This document shows positions 1-8,209 of a stretch of 61,102 nucleotides of DNA, piece by piece. The first letter of the stretch is position 1. Every line of letters starts with the position of its first letter. Location of the stretch: assembly GCA_041556555.1 (NCBI GenBank), contig JBFFIE010000009.1, forward strand, positions 1 through 61,102, written 5' to 3'. The notes under the pieces are model-generated. The model did not search any database. It was not told the DNA's origin and saw nothing but the letters and a program-made list of their open reading frames with translations. The position numbers and the translations under genes were made by a program. Source of the DNA: SZUA-592 sp041556555 (lineage in GTDB: Bacteria > Pseudomonadota > Gammaproteobacteria > Eutrophobiales > Eutrophobiaceae).

Positions 1-2
1 AG

Positions 3-314
3 AACTTCACCAGGAGTGATGCCAACACCCAGGTGCGGGGAAGCGGTGTCGTTATACGCTTACTCCCCGATGACCGGTATGGTAGTCAACACCAGCGATT
101 TATTATTTCACTTGCTTCAGGGCAAACCCTGCTGGTTGCCCATAATATAGATCTGGCACCCAGGATTGATTCACTCAACCCGGGTGACCGGGTTGAATTT
201 TTTGGTGAGTACGAGTGGAATGAGAAGGGTGGTGTGATTCACTGGACACATCACGACCCGGATGGCAGCCATATCGACGGCTGGGTGAAACACAAAGGAA
301 AATTGTATCAATGA
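3..314 (+). CDS. DUF3465 domain protein, 5' end outside window
   Basis: The frame is open to the left edge, so this is the C-terminal part of a longer protein; the GTG at 33 is an internal valine codon rather than a convincing start. The residues read like the DUF3465 family, with the motifs VVIRLLPDD, HQRFII, LLVAHNIDLAPR, GDRVEFFGEYEWN and GGVIHWTHHDP. Members are small, often exported, proteins of unknown biochemical function with an OB-like beta-rich core. The stop codon overlaps the ATG of the next gene by four bases, so the two are probably translated together. Family assignment is from motif memory. Confidence 0.75.
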   Translation, partial: NFTRSDANTQVRGSGVVIRLLPDDRYGSQHQRFIISLASGQTLLVAHNIDLAPRIDSLNPGDRVEFFGEYEWNEKGGVIHWTHHDPDGSHIDGWVKHKGKLYQ

Positions 315-529
315 AGATTGTGTACAAGGCAAGGGACATTACCGAGGCTCATATCGTTTCCGGCATGTTACAGGCCAACGGTATTGAGGCCCACGTAGGC
401 GGTCATTATCTCCAGGGGGGCATAGGCGACCTGGCGGCTCTCGATTTTGCCAATGTCCAGGTAGCCGATGAAGATATAGACAGGGCCAGAAGCCTGATTG
501 CTGAATACGAAAAAAACTGTCCTGAATAA
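311..529 (+). CDS. DUF2007 domain protein
   Basis: A 72-residue protein that begins with MKIVYKARDITEAHIVSGML and contains GIEAHVGG and VQVADEDIDRARSLI. This is the pattern of DUF2007, a small ferredoxin-like fold annotated as putative signal transducing protein; the molecular role is not established. It overlaps the upstream DUF3465 gene by ATGA, indicating co-transcription and translational coupling. Its stop lies three bases from the stop of the convergent glyoxalase gene. Confidence 0.8.
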   Translation: MKIVYKARDITEAHIVSGMLQANGIEAHVGGHYLQGGIGDLAALDFANVQVADEDIDRARSLIAEYEKNCPE

Positions 530-532
530 ATC

Positions 533-1087
533 CTAACTTGCAAGCCCCCAGTCCTTGCCGCGTTTTTCTGCCATATCAGCCTGCAGGATTTCCACCCAGT
601 AACCATCCGGGTCTTTCACAAAAGCAATACCCTGCATTTTCCCGGCATCAACCTTTTTCACAAATTCAATTCCCAGCTTTTCCAGGCGTTCACAGGCCTT
701 GTATACATCCGGAACCGTGAAACCAAGATGGCCGAAACCTTTCGGTTCCTCGTTGCCACTATGATAACTCACATTATCATCATCTTCTGTCCCCCAGTTA
801 TGAGTCAGTTCAAGCATGGCCTTGTGACTGAATGCCCAGGTAGCGCGTTTACCGGCACTTTCCGGTATATCATTATCATCAGGCACCATGGCAAGAAAAT
901 ATAGTGTGAATTTCATTTCCGGGAAGTCAAAACGCCGGACCAGCCGCATTCCGAGAACCCGGGTATAAAAATCCAGAGACGTTTCCGGATCCTTGATCCT
1001 CATCATGGTGTGTCCGAACATATAATTGCCTGTTTCCGGATCCGGGCTTTCGCATAAACCCTTTGCCTCATCGAAATGTCTGCTCAT
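533..1087 (-). CDS. gloA: Lactoylglutathione lyase (glyoxalase I)
   Basis: Glyoxalase I isomerises the hemithioacetal of methylglyoxal and glutathione to S-lactoylglutathione in the cytoplasm. The 184-residue protein has the two beta-alpha-beta-beta-beta modules of the VOC fold. The four metal ligands can be placed in FGHTMMRI (His), LELTHN (Glu), GFGHLGF (His) and YWVEILQ (Glu). The length is that of the longer, eukaryote-like GloA (about 180 residues), with an insert between the modules, rather than the 135-residue E. coli form; that longer class is often zinc-dependent, which is an inference here. It stands alone on the minus strand. Confidence 0.93.
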   Translation of the reverse strand: MSRHFDEAKGLCESPDPETGNYMFGHTMMRIKDPETSLDFYTRVLGMRLVRRFDFPEMKFTLYFLAMVPDDNDIPESAGKRATWAFSHKAMLELTHNWGTEDDDNVSYHSGNEEPKGFGHLGFTVPDVYKACERLEKLGIEFVKKVDAGKMQGIAFVKDPDGYWVEILQADMAEKRGKDWGLAS

Positions 1088-1172
1088 GATTCTCTCCCTG
1101 CATTTGAATGATCTTATATAATGGTATGCCGATAGGGTATCGCTTCATGGAAAAACATCAACCTCGGTCCAG

Positions 1173-1676
1173 ATGAAAAAACAGTTACTTATCAGTTTAA
1201 TTGTTTTCCTGGTAGGCGTATTTGCAGGGGCTGGTCTGATGTTACTGGCCTATCCCTTTATATTTCCTCCCCCTGTTGTTAATGAACAATTGGACAAGCA
1301 AACAACCAGGCAAAAACTGTTGAGCGGAGAATTTATTCATCCCGATCCGTCTGATCCGGTACATTGGGGCAAAGGTGGAGTCGGCCTGTATCAACAGGAA
1401 AGCACCGAAATCATATTCCTGGAAAAGGATTTCGAGGTGGGACCAGGACCTGCCTACCACGTCTATCTATCGGACAGGAAATTGATTCGTTCCAACGAAG
1501 ATTTCAAGACAGCCCGAAACACTGATCTTGGAAAACTGAAAAGTTTCAAGGGCAGCCAGGTCTATGCCATTCCGGATGGCATCGGGAGCGGGCAAAGAGT
1601 GTCAGTGGTAATCTGGTGCGAGGTCTTCAGCCAGCTAATTTCTTCTGCAACACTCAAGGCGGTTAACGATAACTAG
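1173..1676 (+). CDS. Membrane-anchored DM13 domain protein
   Basis: A 167-residue protein with one hydrophobic segment at about residues 5-30, which could be an uncleaved anchor, followed by a DM13 domain (motifs GEFIHPDP, YHVYLSDR, LKSFKGSQVYAIP, VVIWCEVFS). DM13 domains are beta-rich extracytoplasmic domains with a conserved cysteine that have been proposed to take part in electron transfer; the biochemical role in bacteria is uncertain. The cysteine of VIWC is present. The TAG stop is shared with the TAG of ntrC on the other strand through a palindromic CTAG (1673-1676). Confidence 0.8.
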   Translation: MKKQLLISLIVFLVGVFAGAGLMLLAYPFIFPPPVVNEQLDKQTTRQKLLSGEFIHPDPSDPVHWGKGGVGLYQQESTEIIFLEKDFEVGPGPAYHVYLSDRKLIRSNEDFKTARNTDLGKLKSFKGSQVYAIPDGIGSGQRVSVVIWCEVFSQLISSATLKAVNDN

Positions 1677-3070
1677 AGACCAAGTTCCTTTATCTTACGG
1701 GTCAGGGTGTTACGGCCCCAGCCCAGCAAGCGGGCGGCTTCCTGACGCCGGCCACCGGTGTGTTTCAAGGCAACCTCAATCATTATCTTTTCAAACCTCG
1801 GCACAACATCATCCAGTATTTCCTTGCCACCCTGGGACAGGGCCTGGTCTGTCCAGTGCCGCAGCATACCTTCCCATTCTGTACCAGATTCAACTGTACT
1901 CTCTCCGGGTTCTTTCAGTTCTATGGGCAAGTCGTCCATATGAATGTCACGGCCGGAAGCCATGACTGTAATCCAGCGACAGAAATTTTCCAGTTGCCTG
2001 ACATTGCCCGGCCAGTCCAGCTTCTGAAGGTAATCGCTCGTGTCAGGTAACAGGGATTTAGGTTCTGTATTAAGTTCCTGCGCAGCCCGATTTAGAAAAT
2101 GTTCTGTTAACGGAATGATGTCTTCCCGGCGATTTCTCAATGGCGGAACATGAACACGGATCACGTTCAACCTGTGTAACAGATCTTCACGAAAAGTGCC
2201 TCGCTCAACGTGTTTCTCCAGCTCCTGGTGTGTCGCTGCAATTACCCGGACATCAACCTTGATTGGGGTATGACCACCCACCCGGTAAAACTCACCATCA
2301 GCCAGTACACGTAACAGCCGGGTTTGTAATTCAGCAGGCATATCACCTATCTCATCCAGAAACAAGGTGCCATGGTTCGCCTGTTCAAAGCGGCCGATTC
2401 TCTGGCTGGCCGCACCGGTAAATGCGCCCTTCTCATGTCCGAACAGTTCAGATTCCAGCAGGTCCCGGGGAATAGCTGCGGTGTTCAGGGCAATGAACGG
2501 TTTGTCTGATCGAGGACTGTGTTTGAACAGGGCGCGGGCGACAATTTCCTTACCGGTACCGGATTCACCGGTGATTAACACGGTCAGGTTGGAACTGGAT
2601 AGGCGGCCGATAGCACGGAACACTTCCTGCATGGCCGGTGCAGAACCGATAATATTTTCATCCGGAAAAAATTGTGGCTCGACCTTTTCTTCCTGAAGCT
2701 TGGCTTTATCCCGGACTGCACGGTTGACCAGTGTGACCATTTCATCAATATCAAACGGCTTTGAAATATATTCAAAGGCGCCTTCACGAAAGGCTGAGAC
2801 AGCATGGTCCAGATCAGAGTAAGCTGTCATGATGATTACAGGCAATTCAGGTGAGTACTGCTTGAGTTGCTCAAGCAATTCTATCCCGTTCATCCCGGGC
2901 ATCCTGATATCACTGATGACAACATCAGGAATCTCATGCTTGATTTTCTCGAGCGCCTTTGCAGGGTCTGAAAAACTGGTGATTGATACATCATTACTGG
3001 AGAGTGCTTTTTCCAGCACCCAGCGTATGGATTTGTCATCATCTACAATCCAGACATTGTTATGTGCCAT
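1673..3070 (-). CDS. ntrC: Nitrogen regulation response regulator NtrC
   Basis: NtrC activates sigma-54 promoters under nitrogen limitation. About 465 residues in three parts: a receiver domain near the N terminus with the phosphoacceptor Asp in VISDIRMPGMNG; a central AAA+ sigma-54 interaction domain with Walker A GESGTGKE, the GAFTGA loop and DEIGDMP; and a C-terminal Fis-type helix-turn-helix (EAARLLGWGRNTLTRKIKEL). The start at 3070 is preferred because MAHNNVWIVDDD aligns with the family and a GGAGAG ribosome site precedes it; an upstream ATG at 3133 would add 21 residues that do not look conserved. It overlaps the end of ntrB by 11 bases. Confidence 0.97.
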   Translation of the reverse strand: MAHNNVWIVDDDKSIRWVLEKALSSNDVSITSFSDPAKALEKIKHEIPDVVISDIRMPGMNGIELLEQLKQYSPELPVIIMTAYSDLDHAVSAFREGAFEYISKPFDIDEMVTLVNRAVRDKAKLQEEKVEPQFFPDENIIGSAPAMQEVFRAIGRLSSSNLTVLITGESGTGKEIVARALFKHSPRSDKPFIALNTAAIPRDLLESELFGHEKGAFTGAASQRIGRFEQANHGTLFLDEIGDMPAELQTRLLRVLADGEFYRVGGHTPIKVDVRVIAATHQELEKHVERGTFREDLLHRLNVIRVHVPPLRNRREDIIPLTEHFLNRAAQELNTEPKSLLPDTSDYLQKLDWPGNVRQLENFCRWITVMASGRDIHMDDLPIELKEPGESTVESGTEWEGMLRHWTDQALSQGGKEILDDVVPRFEKIMIEVALKHTGGRRQEAARLLGWGRNTLTRKIKELGL

Positions 3071-4139
3071 GGTTTCTCTCCGTGGGTATATAGATACTGA
3101 AGATGGTAAGGTCATCTTTCCTCTCATACTCAATTAAACCTCCATGTGCGCTAATTAAAGACTGGGCAATTGATAAACCCAGACCCGTGCCTTCCGGTCT
3201 CCCGGTAATCAATGGATAAAAAATACTTTTCTCAATATCCGAAGGGATGCCCGGACCATCATCAATAATATCCACCTGGATAACATGCCGGTGAACCACC
3301 TTGTGCAGGATTACCATTCTTAGTATTCGTGTTCTGAGCTGGATAAATCCGGATGACCTGTCTATGGCCTGCAAGGCATTGCGTGTTACATTCAGGATGG
3401 CCTGAATAATCTTTTCCCTGTCTACTTCAATATCCGGCAAACTGGGATCATAGTCCCTCGCAATACGGAATTCTCCTTCGTATTCTGCCTCAACAATTTG
3501 ACAGACATATTCCAACAACTCGTGAATATTCACGAGTTCGTATTCCTGTTGCTGTTCACCCGCCAGCATGCGATCAATGAAGTTCCGTAGCCTGTCGGCC
3601 TCCTGAATAATGATACGGGTATATTCATTCAACTCCGCCTGGCCCTTGTTCAGTTCGCTTTCCAGCAGTTGGGCAGCACCGCGTATTCCCCCCAGTGGGT
3701 TCTTGATTTCATGGGCCATGCCCCGCAGCGACTGGCGTGCGGCATCATGCTGCAGAGTTATATTCTCCTCTCGCAGAATGCGTTGGATGGTATTGGCATC
3801 AACCAGTTCGACAATCACTTCCTTGCACTTCTGTCCGGCCTGCAATGGTGTAACCCGGCAATCGGCCAGTACCGCATGGGCATTGTGCGTGGCAATCTCC
3901 AGCGCCCGTTCGGAGTAAACCGTCCCGGTTTCGCGGCTCCTGTGAATCATCTCAACCAGGTCTGGCGGTGATGGCAGTACCTGTTCGGGTTTTAACCCCA
4001 TCAGGCGTTTTCTGCTGGCAGCCAGCAGATCTTCACCAGCCGAGTTGATCCAGACTAGGTTCAATCGCTTATCAAACAAAAGGATGGCCGTGGTCAGATT
4101 GTCGAACAGCTGCAGGGCCGTTTTCGCAGAAATGCTCAT
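3060..4139 (-). CDS. ntrB: Nitrogen regulation sensor kinase NtrB
   Basis: NtrB phosphorylates or dephosphorylates NtrC according to PII status. The 359-residue protein has no membrane segment. It starts with a PAS domain (about residues 5-115), then the HisKA box GMAHEIKNPLGGIRGAAQLL carrying the phospho-histidine, and an HATPase domain with an N box around TRNALQAI, DDGPGIP and GTGLGLSI. It is the first gene of ntrBC. A perfect NtrC-type palindrome lies 14-32 bases upstream of the ATG, suggesting autoregulation, as known for glnLG of enteric bacteria. Confidence 0.96.
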   Translation of the reverse strand: MSISAKTALQLFDNLTTAILLFDKRLNLVWINSAGEDLLAASRKRLMGLKPEQVLPSPPDLVEMIHRSRETGTVYSERALEIATHNAHAVLADCRVTPLQAGQKCKEVIVELVDANTIQRILREENITLQHDAARQSLRGMAHEIKNPLGGIRGAAQLLESELNKGQAELNEYTRIIIQEADRLRNFIDRMLAGEQQQEYELVNIHELLEYVCQIVEAEYEGEFRIARDYDPSLPDIEVDREKIIQAILNVTRNALQAIDRSSGFIQLRTRILRMVILHKVVHRHVIQVDIIDDGPGIPSDIEKSIFYPLITGRPEGTGLGLSIAQSLISAHGGLIEYERKDDLTIFSIYIPTERNHGT

Positions 4140-4152
4140 GTCAAACTCATTA

Positions 4153-4171
4153 TTGCACTAAAGTAGTGCAA
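4153..4171 (-). promoter_or_regulatory. NtrC-binding palindrome upstream of ntrB
   Basis: TTGCACTAAAGTAGTGCAA is a perfect palindrome with 8-base arms and a 3-base centre. It matches the known NtrC operator form TGCAC-N7-GTGCA. Being so close to the ntrB ATG it would overlap a promoter, which fits repression of ntrBC by phosphorylated NtrC (inference). No GG-N10-GC sigma-54 element was seen beside it. Confidence 0.75.
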
Positions 4172-4296
4172 AGGATACCACTCCCGGTCAGCATCAATTT
4201 ATAGGAAAAATATTTAACTTTTAAAACAACAGGTTATGGAGGCCTGCTGAGGAAGTTCCGATCCCTGCTGATTTACGCAGCAAGAAGCAGACCAGT

Positions 4297-4866
4297 TCAG
4301 GGGGTGGTAGGGGTCGGTGTTGGGGGTGGGGGGATGTTCGAGCCGGGCGGTGGGTGTTGGGCAGAGTGACGAAGCACCGTAAAGGTAACCGGATCAGATT
4401 CAATGATGACCTGGCCATTACTGCCCTTGACTCTTGCAACCAGGGTGTGGGTACCGCGATCGACATTGGTTAGCGAGAACGTGCGGCTGCGACCAGAACC
4501 GACTTCCTTGCCGTCCATCGTCAGGGACAGGCTGTGTCCATAGGCGGTCTTGAGATTGGGTTTGAGTGACACATTGACTGTCAGATTACCGGCGTTTTCC
4601 CTCACCGAGGTATCGTTTTCCGGCGAGGTTATGGCGATTGAGTTATAAATGGCCGGTTTTTCTGCGGCCTGGTCACGCGGTGGCGTGTACTTGAACTGGG
4701 GAATATTAGGCGTATCTATTGTCTGAACATCCTGTTTCTTGATCTTCTCGGCCCCCTCGGTAGGCTTGTCCGAATAGGTGATATTGCCGTCCTCATCGAC
4801 ACTTCGATATACCTCAGCCGCCACCTGGCCGGCGAGGAAAAGTAGACTTAACAACAAGATACGCAT
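4297..4866 (-). CDS. Exported DUF4124 domain protein
   Basis: About 189 residues from the ATG at 4866, which begins a signal peptide (MRILLLSLLFLAGQVAA); a possible upstream ATG at 4899 would bury that signal. The N-terminal mature part, EVYRSVDEDGNITYSDKPT, is a clear DUF4124 domain, common in gammaproteobacterial envelope proteins of unknown function. A middle beta-rich part (about residues 85-165) resembles an Ig-like fold, with VDRGTHTLVARV. The last residues are rich in proline and threonine (GSNIPPPPTPTPTTP). It lies between glnA and ntrBC on the same strand, but the glnA terminator separates it from glnA. Confidence 0.8.
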   Translation of the reverse strand: MRILLLSLLFLAGQVAAEVYRSVDEDGNITYSDKPTEGAEKIKKQDVQTIDTPNIPQFKYTPPRDQAAEKPAIYNSIAITSPENDTSVRENAGNLTVNVSLKPNLKTAYGHSLSLTMDGKEVGSGRSRTFSLTNVDRGTHTLVARVKGSNGQVIIESDPVTFTVLRHSAQHPPPGSNIPPPPTPTPTTP

Positions 4867-4945
4867 GGTTCCAAAATAATGTATTTCGCTCAGAGTCACA
4901 ATTATTAGATTTGATATGTCTCGAGTAAGTTCAGGGTCATAGTTA

Positions 4946-4970
4946 AAAAAGCCCCCGGCGGGGGCTTTTT
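4946..4970 (-). terminator. Rho-independent terminator after glnA
   Basis: AAAAAGCCCCC, a three-base loop and GGGGGCTTTTT form a strong GC hairpin with A and T runs on either side. It lies 25 bases beyond the glnA stop on the minus strand and would work in both directions. Confidence 0.92.
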
Positions 4971-4994
4971 CAGGCCATATGATATCACGTGCGA

Positions 4995-6410
4995 TTACAA
5001 GCTATAGTACATATCAAACTCGATGGGATGCGTGGTCATTCGAAAGCGGGTCACTTCATCCATCTTCAGGCCGATATAGCCATCGATCATGTCATCACTG
5101 AATACACCACCGGCCGTGAGGAATTCTCGATCGGCGTCTAACGCTTCGAGGGCACGATCCAGTGACGCACAGACCGTAGGAATTCCCTTTTCCTCTTCCG
5201 GTTCGAGATCATAGAGGTCTTTATCTAACGGACCACCCGGATCGATTTTGTTCTGGATGCCATCCAGCCCTGCCATCATCATGGAGGCAAAGGTAAAGTA
5301 CGGGTTGCCGCAGGAATCGGGGAAGCGGACCTCAAGCCGGCGGGCCTTGGGACTGGCAACCCAGGGGATTCGGCAGGAAGCGGAACGGTTCCTGGCCGAA
5401 TAGGCCAGCAGAGTTGGCGCCTCGAATCCAGGCACCAGGCGCTTGTAACTGTTGGTAGCGGAATTGGTAAAGGCATTCAGGGCCCGGGCATGCTTGAATA
5501 TGCCACCGATGTAATAGAGGGCTTCCTGGGACAGGCCCCCGTACTTATCACCCGCGAACAGATTATTACCGCCTTTTGCCAGAGATTGGTGAACATGCAT
5601 GCCGTTGCCGTTATCACCGACCAGCGGCTTGGGCATAAAGGTGGCGGTCTTGCCAAAGGCATGGGCCACGTTCTGCACCACGTATTTCAGGATCAACAGT
5701 TCATCGGCCTTGCGCACCAGGCTGTTGAACCTGGTACCAATTTCCGCCTGTCCAGCCGTAGCCACTTCGTGGTGATGCACTTCAACGGCCACACCCATTT
5801 CTTCCAGCGTAGAGCACATGGCAGAACGAATGTTTTGCATGGAATCCACGGGTGGTACCGGGAAATAACCGCCCTTGACGCCGGGACGATGCCCTATGTT
5901 GGCTTCCTCACCCAGCCTGCCGGTATTCCAGCTGCCTTCCTCAGAATCGATTTCATAGAAGGCATTGCTGATAGAATCATCCCAACGGACATCATCAAAG
6001 ACAAAGAACTCCGGTTCGGGTCCGAAAAAAGCGGTATCTGCAATACCGGTAGATTTCAGGTATGCCTCGGCGCGCTTGGCAAGGGAACGCGGATCACGTT
6101 CATAACCCTGCATGGTATTGGGTTCGAGGACATCACAGCGCAGGTTGATGGTTGGATCGTCAAAGAAAGGATCGAGTACCGCTGTTTCGGTGTCAGGCAT
6201 TAATACCATGTCGGATTCGTTAATCCCCTTCCAGCCGGCGATGGAAGAACCATCAAACATCTTGCCATTCTCAAAAAAATCCTTGTCAATCGTGCTTGCT
6301 GGAACAGTGACGTGTTGTTCTTTACCAAGAGTATCGCAAAAACGCAGGTCAATAAACGAGACATCGTGGTCCTTTATTAGCTGCAGAACTTTATCGCTAG
6401 ACATATTCAT
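4995..6410 (-). CDS. glnA: Type I glutamine synthetase
   Basis: GlnA makes glutamine from glutamate, ammonia and ATP as a dodecamer. The 471-residue length is that of the enteric-type enzyme. Visible signatures are KMFDGSSIAGWKGINESDM, FFGPEPEFF, the HHHEVATAGQ metal-site region, NGMHVHQSL, the glutamate-binding NSYKRLVPGFEAP and RNRSASCRIP. The adenylylation-site tyrosine lies in KDLYDLEPEEE, so control by GlnE is likely. GGGAGC precedes the ATG at 6410; a second in-frame ATG lies two codons on. No NtrC box or sigma-54 element was found in its upstream region, in contrast to the type II enzyme gene nearby. Confidence 0.98.
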   Translation of the reverse strand: MNMSSDKVLQLIKDHDVSFIDLRFCDTLGKEQHVTVPASTIDKDFFENGKMFDGSSIAGWKGINESDMVLMPDTETAVLDPFFDDPTINLRCDVLEPNTMQGYERDPRSLAKRAEAYLKSTGIADTAFFGPEPEFFVFDDVRWDDSISNAFYEIDSEEGSWNTGRLGEEANIGHRPGVKGGYFPVPPVDSMQNIRSAMCSTLEEMGVAVEVHHHEVATAGQAEIGTRFNSLVRKADELLILKYVVQNVAHAFGKTATFMPKPLVGDNGNGMHVHQSLAKGGNNLFAGDKYGGLSQEALYYIGGIFKHARALNAFTNSATNSYKRLVPGFEAPTLLAYSARNRSASCRIPWVASPKARRLEVRFPDSCGNPYFTFASMMMAGLDGIQNKIDPGGPLDKDLYDLEPEEEKGIPTVCASLDRALEALDADREFLTAGGVFSDDMIDGYIGLKMDEVTRFRMTTHPIEFDMYYSL

Positions 6411-6939
6411 AAGCTCCCAATTAAAAAATTATCACTATTATTGGTGACGTCCCCGTGACAGAAAGCCTGAGAGTCCCCCCAGAAATCATTCTTATCACAG
6501 AGAAGATTTACTGATAGAAATAAGGAATACATTGCAATGAATGCAATCAACCGAAAATGCCCAGCCCGCGGTTCTTCTCCTGTCAGGATCTTCTTGTTCT
6601 AATCTGAGCAGATGCAATTCCGAAAAATTATAACGGGACTGCGTCCTAACTTCTAGTTCCTGTGTCGACTCCGAATCCTTAGCTTGCAATATTGCATGCT
6701 TGAGAGGTGCTCAATCTCTCGCGGATTGGCGGCAACAACCCGCTGGCGAAAGGCAATCAAAAACATAAGCTTAAAAAGTAATAATCAGGAATTAATGGAC
6801 GTTTATACTGGCTGGCTGGTGCCCGAAACTGTTGCAATCAGCAGGTTTGCCAAGATTATTTTTCAGGGTGTCATAAACAATCTGCTAGAGTGTCCGGGGT
6901 CACGTCGTATCAGACCTGAACTGTAAGAGGACATGAAAA
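6411..6939. other. 529-base intergenic region between glnA and the kinase gene
   Basis: No convincing gene. On the glnA strand there is a TATAAT at 6627-6632, with a poor -35, that could be a sigma-70 -10 element. Two inverted TGCAAT repeats are visible: ATTGCA-N5-TGCAAT at 6531-6547 and the perfect palindrome TGCAATATTGCA at 6685-6696. They may be operators for an unknown regulator. The short open frames here have no family resemblance and poor start contexts. Confidence 0.5.
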
Positions 6940-7890
6940 ATGACAACATTTCCGGAGCCGCCTAGTGATGACTATGCCATGGTTTACCTGGAAAACACGG
7001 ACCAGGAGCTCCCGGAGAAGCTGGATCAAAATACCCGCTATGCCTATTTCAAAACCATAGCCCAGGGCGGCAAGGCGCTTATCCAATCCTGCAAGGATTT
7101 GTATTTGTCGAGAGTCATTTGTTACAAGACGCTGCGATCTGAATTCGCCGATAATCCCATAGAACAGAAGCGCCTGCTTCGTGAAGCACGGGTGGGTGCC
7201 ATGCTGCAACATCCGAATACCGTCCCGACGTATGAGATCGGTCGTGATTCACGCGGGCACTATTACTTCACAATGAAACTGGTACACGGTTATACCCTGA
7301 GGGAAATCCTTGATTACCGGCAGCGCTATGACTTGAAAAAGCTCATGAATGTCCTGATCCAGATTGGCAATGCCCTGGAATATGCCCACACCCATCGTGT
7401 GATTCATCGGGATATCAAACCGGAAAACATTCTGGTCGGCCCGTATGGTGAGGTGTTATTGCTCGACTGGGGGCTGGCCAAGGTCTGGAATCCGGATGGG
7501 ACCAGTGAGGATTTACCGGACGACAACTCGAGTGGGTTCAACAAGAAAGTCAGCTCCTTCACTGACCTGGATCATCTTCAGGGTACGATATGCTACATGT
7601 CGCCAGAGCAGGTCGGCCGTGATCCGGATATCGACTACCGGTCAGACATCTACAGCCTGGGCGCTGTGCTTTATGAAATCCTTGCCGGTCAACCGCCGGC
7701 CAGCGGTGAGATGGTGGAGGAAGTCATCGACAAGATTGAGAACGAGACGCCGGCAAAACCCTCGAACCTGAGTAAAGCCCGGGTCCCCGAACTACTCGAG
7801 GACCTCGCCATGCGATGCATCATGAAATCAGTGGACGACCGTCTGCAAAGTTGTGCCGAGCTGGTGCGACACCTTGAGGAAGATTGGTAA
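6940..7890 (+). CDS. Cytoplasmic Hanks-type Ser/Thr protein kinase
   Basis: The 316-residue protein is almost only a kinase domain, with no membrane segment or sensor domain. Catalytic features: Lys63 in VICYK, Glu82 in LLREARV (helix C), HRDIKPEN at 156-163, DWG at 176-178 in place of DFG, and SPE in CYMSPEQVG, followed by DYRSDIYSLGAVLYEIL. The glycine-rich loop is weak (AQGGKALI), lacking the third glycine. All catalytic residues are present, so activity is likely. Start chosen at 6940 after AGAGGA. The gene sits between genes for two glutamine synthetases; any link to nitrogen control is inference, and its substrate is unknown. Confidence 0.92.
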   Translation: MTTFPEPPSDDYAMVYLENTDQELPEKLDQNTRYAYFKTIAQGGKALIQSCKDLYLSRVICYKTLRSEFADNPIEQKRLLREARVGAMLQHPNTVPTYEIGRDSRGHYYFTMKLVHGYTLREILDYRQRYDLKKLMNVLIQIGNALEYAHTHRVIHRDIKPENILVGPYGEVLLLDWGLAKVWNPDGTSEDLPDDNSSGFNKKVSSFTDLDHLQGTICYMSPEQVGRDPDIDYRSDIYSLGAVLYEILAGQPPASGEMVEEVIDKIENETPAKPSNLSKARVPELLEDLAMRCIMKSVDDRLQSCAELVRHLEEDW

Positions 7891-7912
7891 CGGGTCAGCT
7901 TTTTTCAAGTAC

Positions 7913-7929
7913 TGCACTATTATCGTGCA
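7913..7929 (+). promoter_or_regulatory. NtrC-binding box 1 upstream of type II glutamine synthetase
   Basis: TGCACTATTATCGTGCA has the form TGCAC-N7-GTGCA, as does the ntrB box. It lies just over 200 bases upstream of the sigma-54 promoter, the usual enhancer distance. Centre-to-centre spacing to box 2 is 41 bases, about four helical turns. Confidence 0.75.
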
Positions 7930-7953
7930 AATTCAGGATCATATTCCATGTTT

Positions 7954-7970
7954 TGCACTATGTTTGTGCT
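7954..7970 (+). promoter_or_regulatory. NtrC-binding box 2 upstream of type II glutamine synthetase
   Basis: TGCACTATGTTTGTGCT differs from the palindrome by one end base. Paired boxes on the same helix face are the known arrangement for cooperative NtrC enhancers. The left half-site TGCACTA is identical in box 1, box 2 and the ntrB operator. Confidence 0.72.
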
Positions 7971-8040
7971 TTAATCCGTTACGTATTCTACTCATTTAAA
8001 GCCTCTGTAAAATACTGACGTCGTTATCGCCTGAGGAAAC

Positions 8041-8105
8041 GGCCGTAGGCCCCCATTTTTGCAGTAAATCCGGGTAACCTGGAATTAACCTCCTGGACTA
8101 CGGCC
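8041..8105. repeat. 8-base inverted repeat between enhancer boxes and sigma-54 promoter
   Basis: GGCCGTAG (8041-8048) and CTACGGCC (8098-8105) are perfect inverted copies 49 bases apart. They lie between the NtrC boxes and the -24/-12 promoter, where a bending protein often acts. No IHF consensus was recognised. The function is unknown. Confidence 0.4.
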
Positions 8106-8129
8106 TGTATTCTTCCCCACTGCTCATAA

Positions 8130-8146
8130 TTGGAACATATCTTGCA
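8130..8146 (+). promoter_or_regulatory. Sigma-54 promoter of type II glutamine synthetase
   Basis: TTGGAACATATCTTGCA has the diagnostic GG (8132-8133), ten bases, then GC (8144-8145), close to TGGCAC-N5-TTGCA. Transcription would start near 8157, about 50 bases before the ATG. Together with the two NtrC boxes this makes a complete nitrogen-regulated promoter. Confidence 0.82.
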
Positions 8147-8209
8147 ATTTCGATTGATCTACAGGCTTCAGTCTGAGTACTCAAAAAAATCGTAAGAGAG
8201 GATTAAATC

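Noticed and set aside
3071..3133. N-terminal extension of NtrC to the ATG at 3133
   Set aside because: The 21 residues do not fit the receiver fold, and the inner ATG has a proper ribosome site.
5490..6203. Long open frame of 237 codons antisense to glnA
   Set aside because: It is a shadow of a high-confidence gene, without family resemblance or ribosome site.
6684..6926. 80-codon frame upstream of the kinase
   Set aside because: Poor ribosome site, no recognisable motif, and it covers the region expected to hold promoters.
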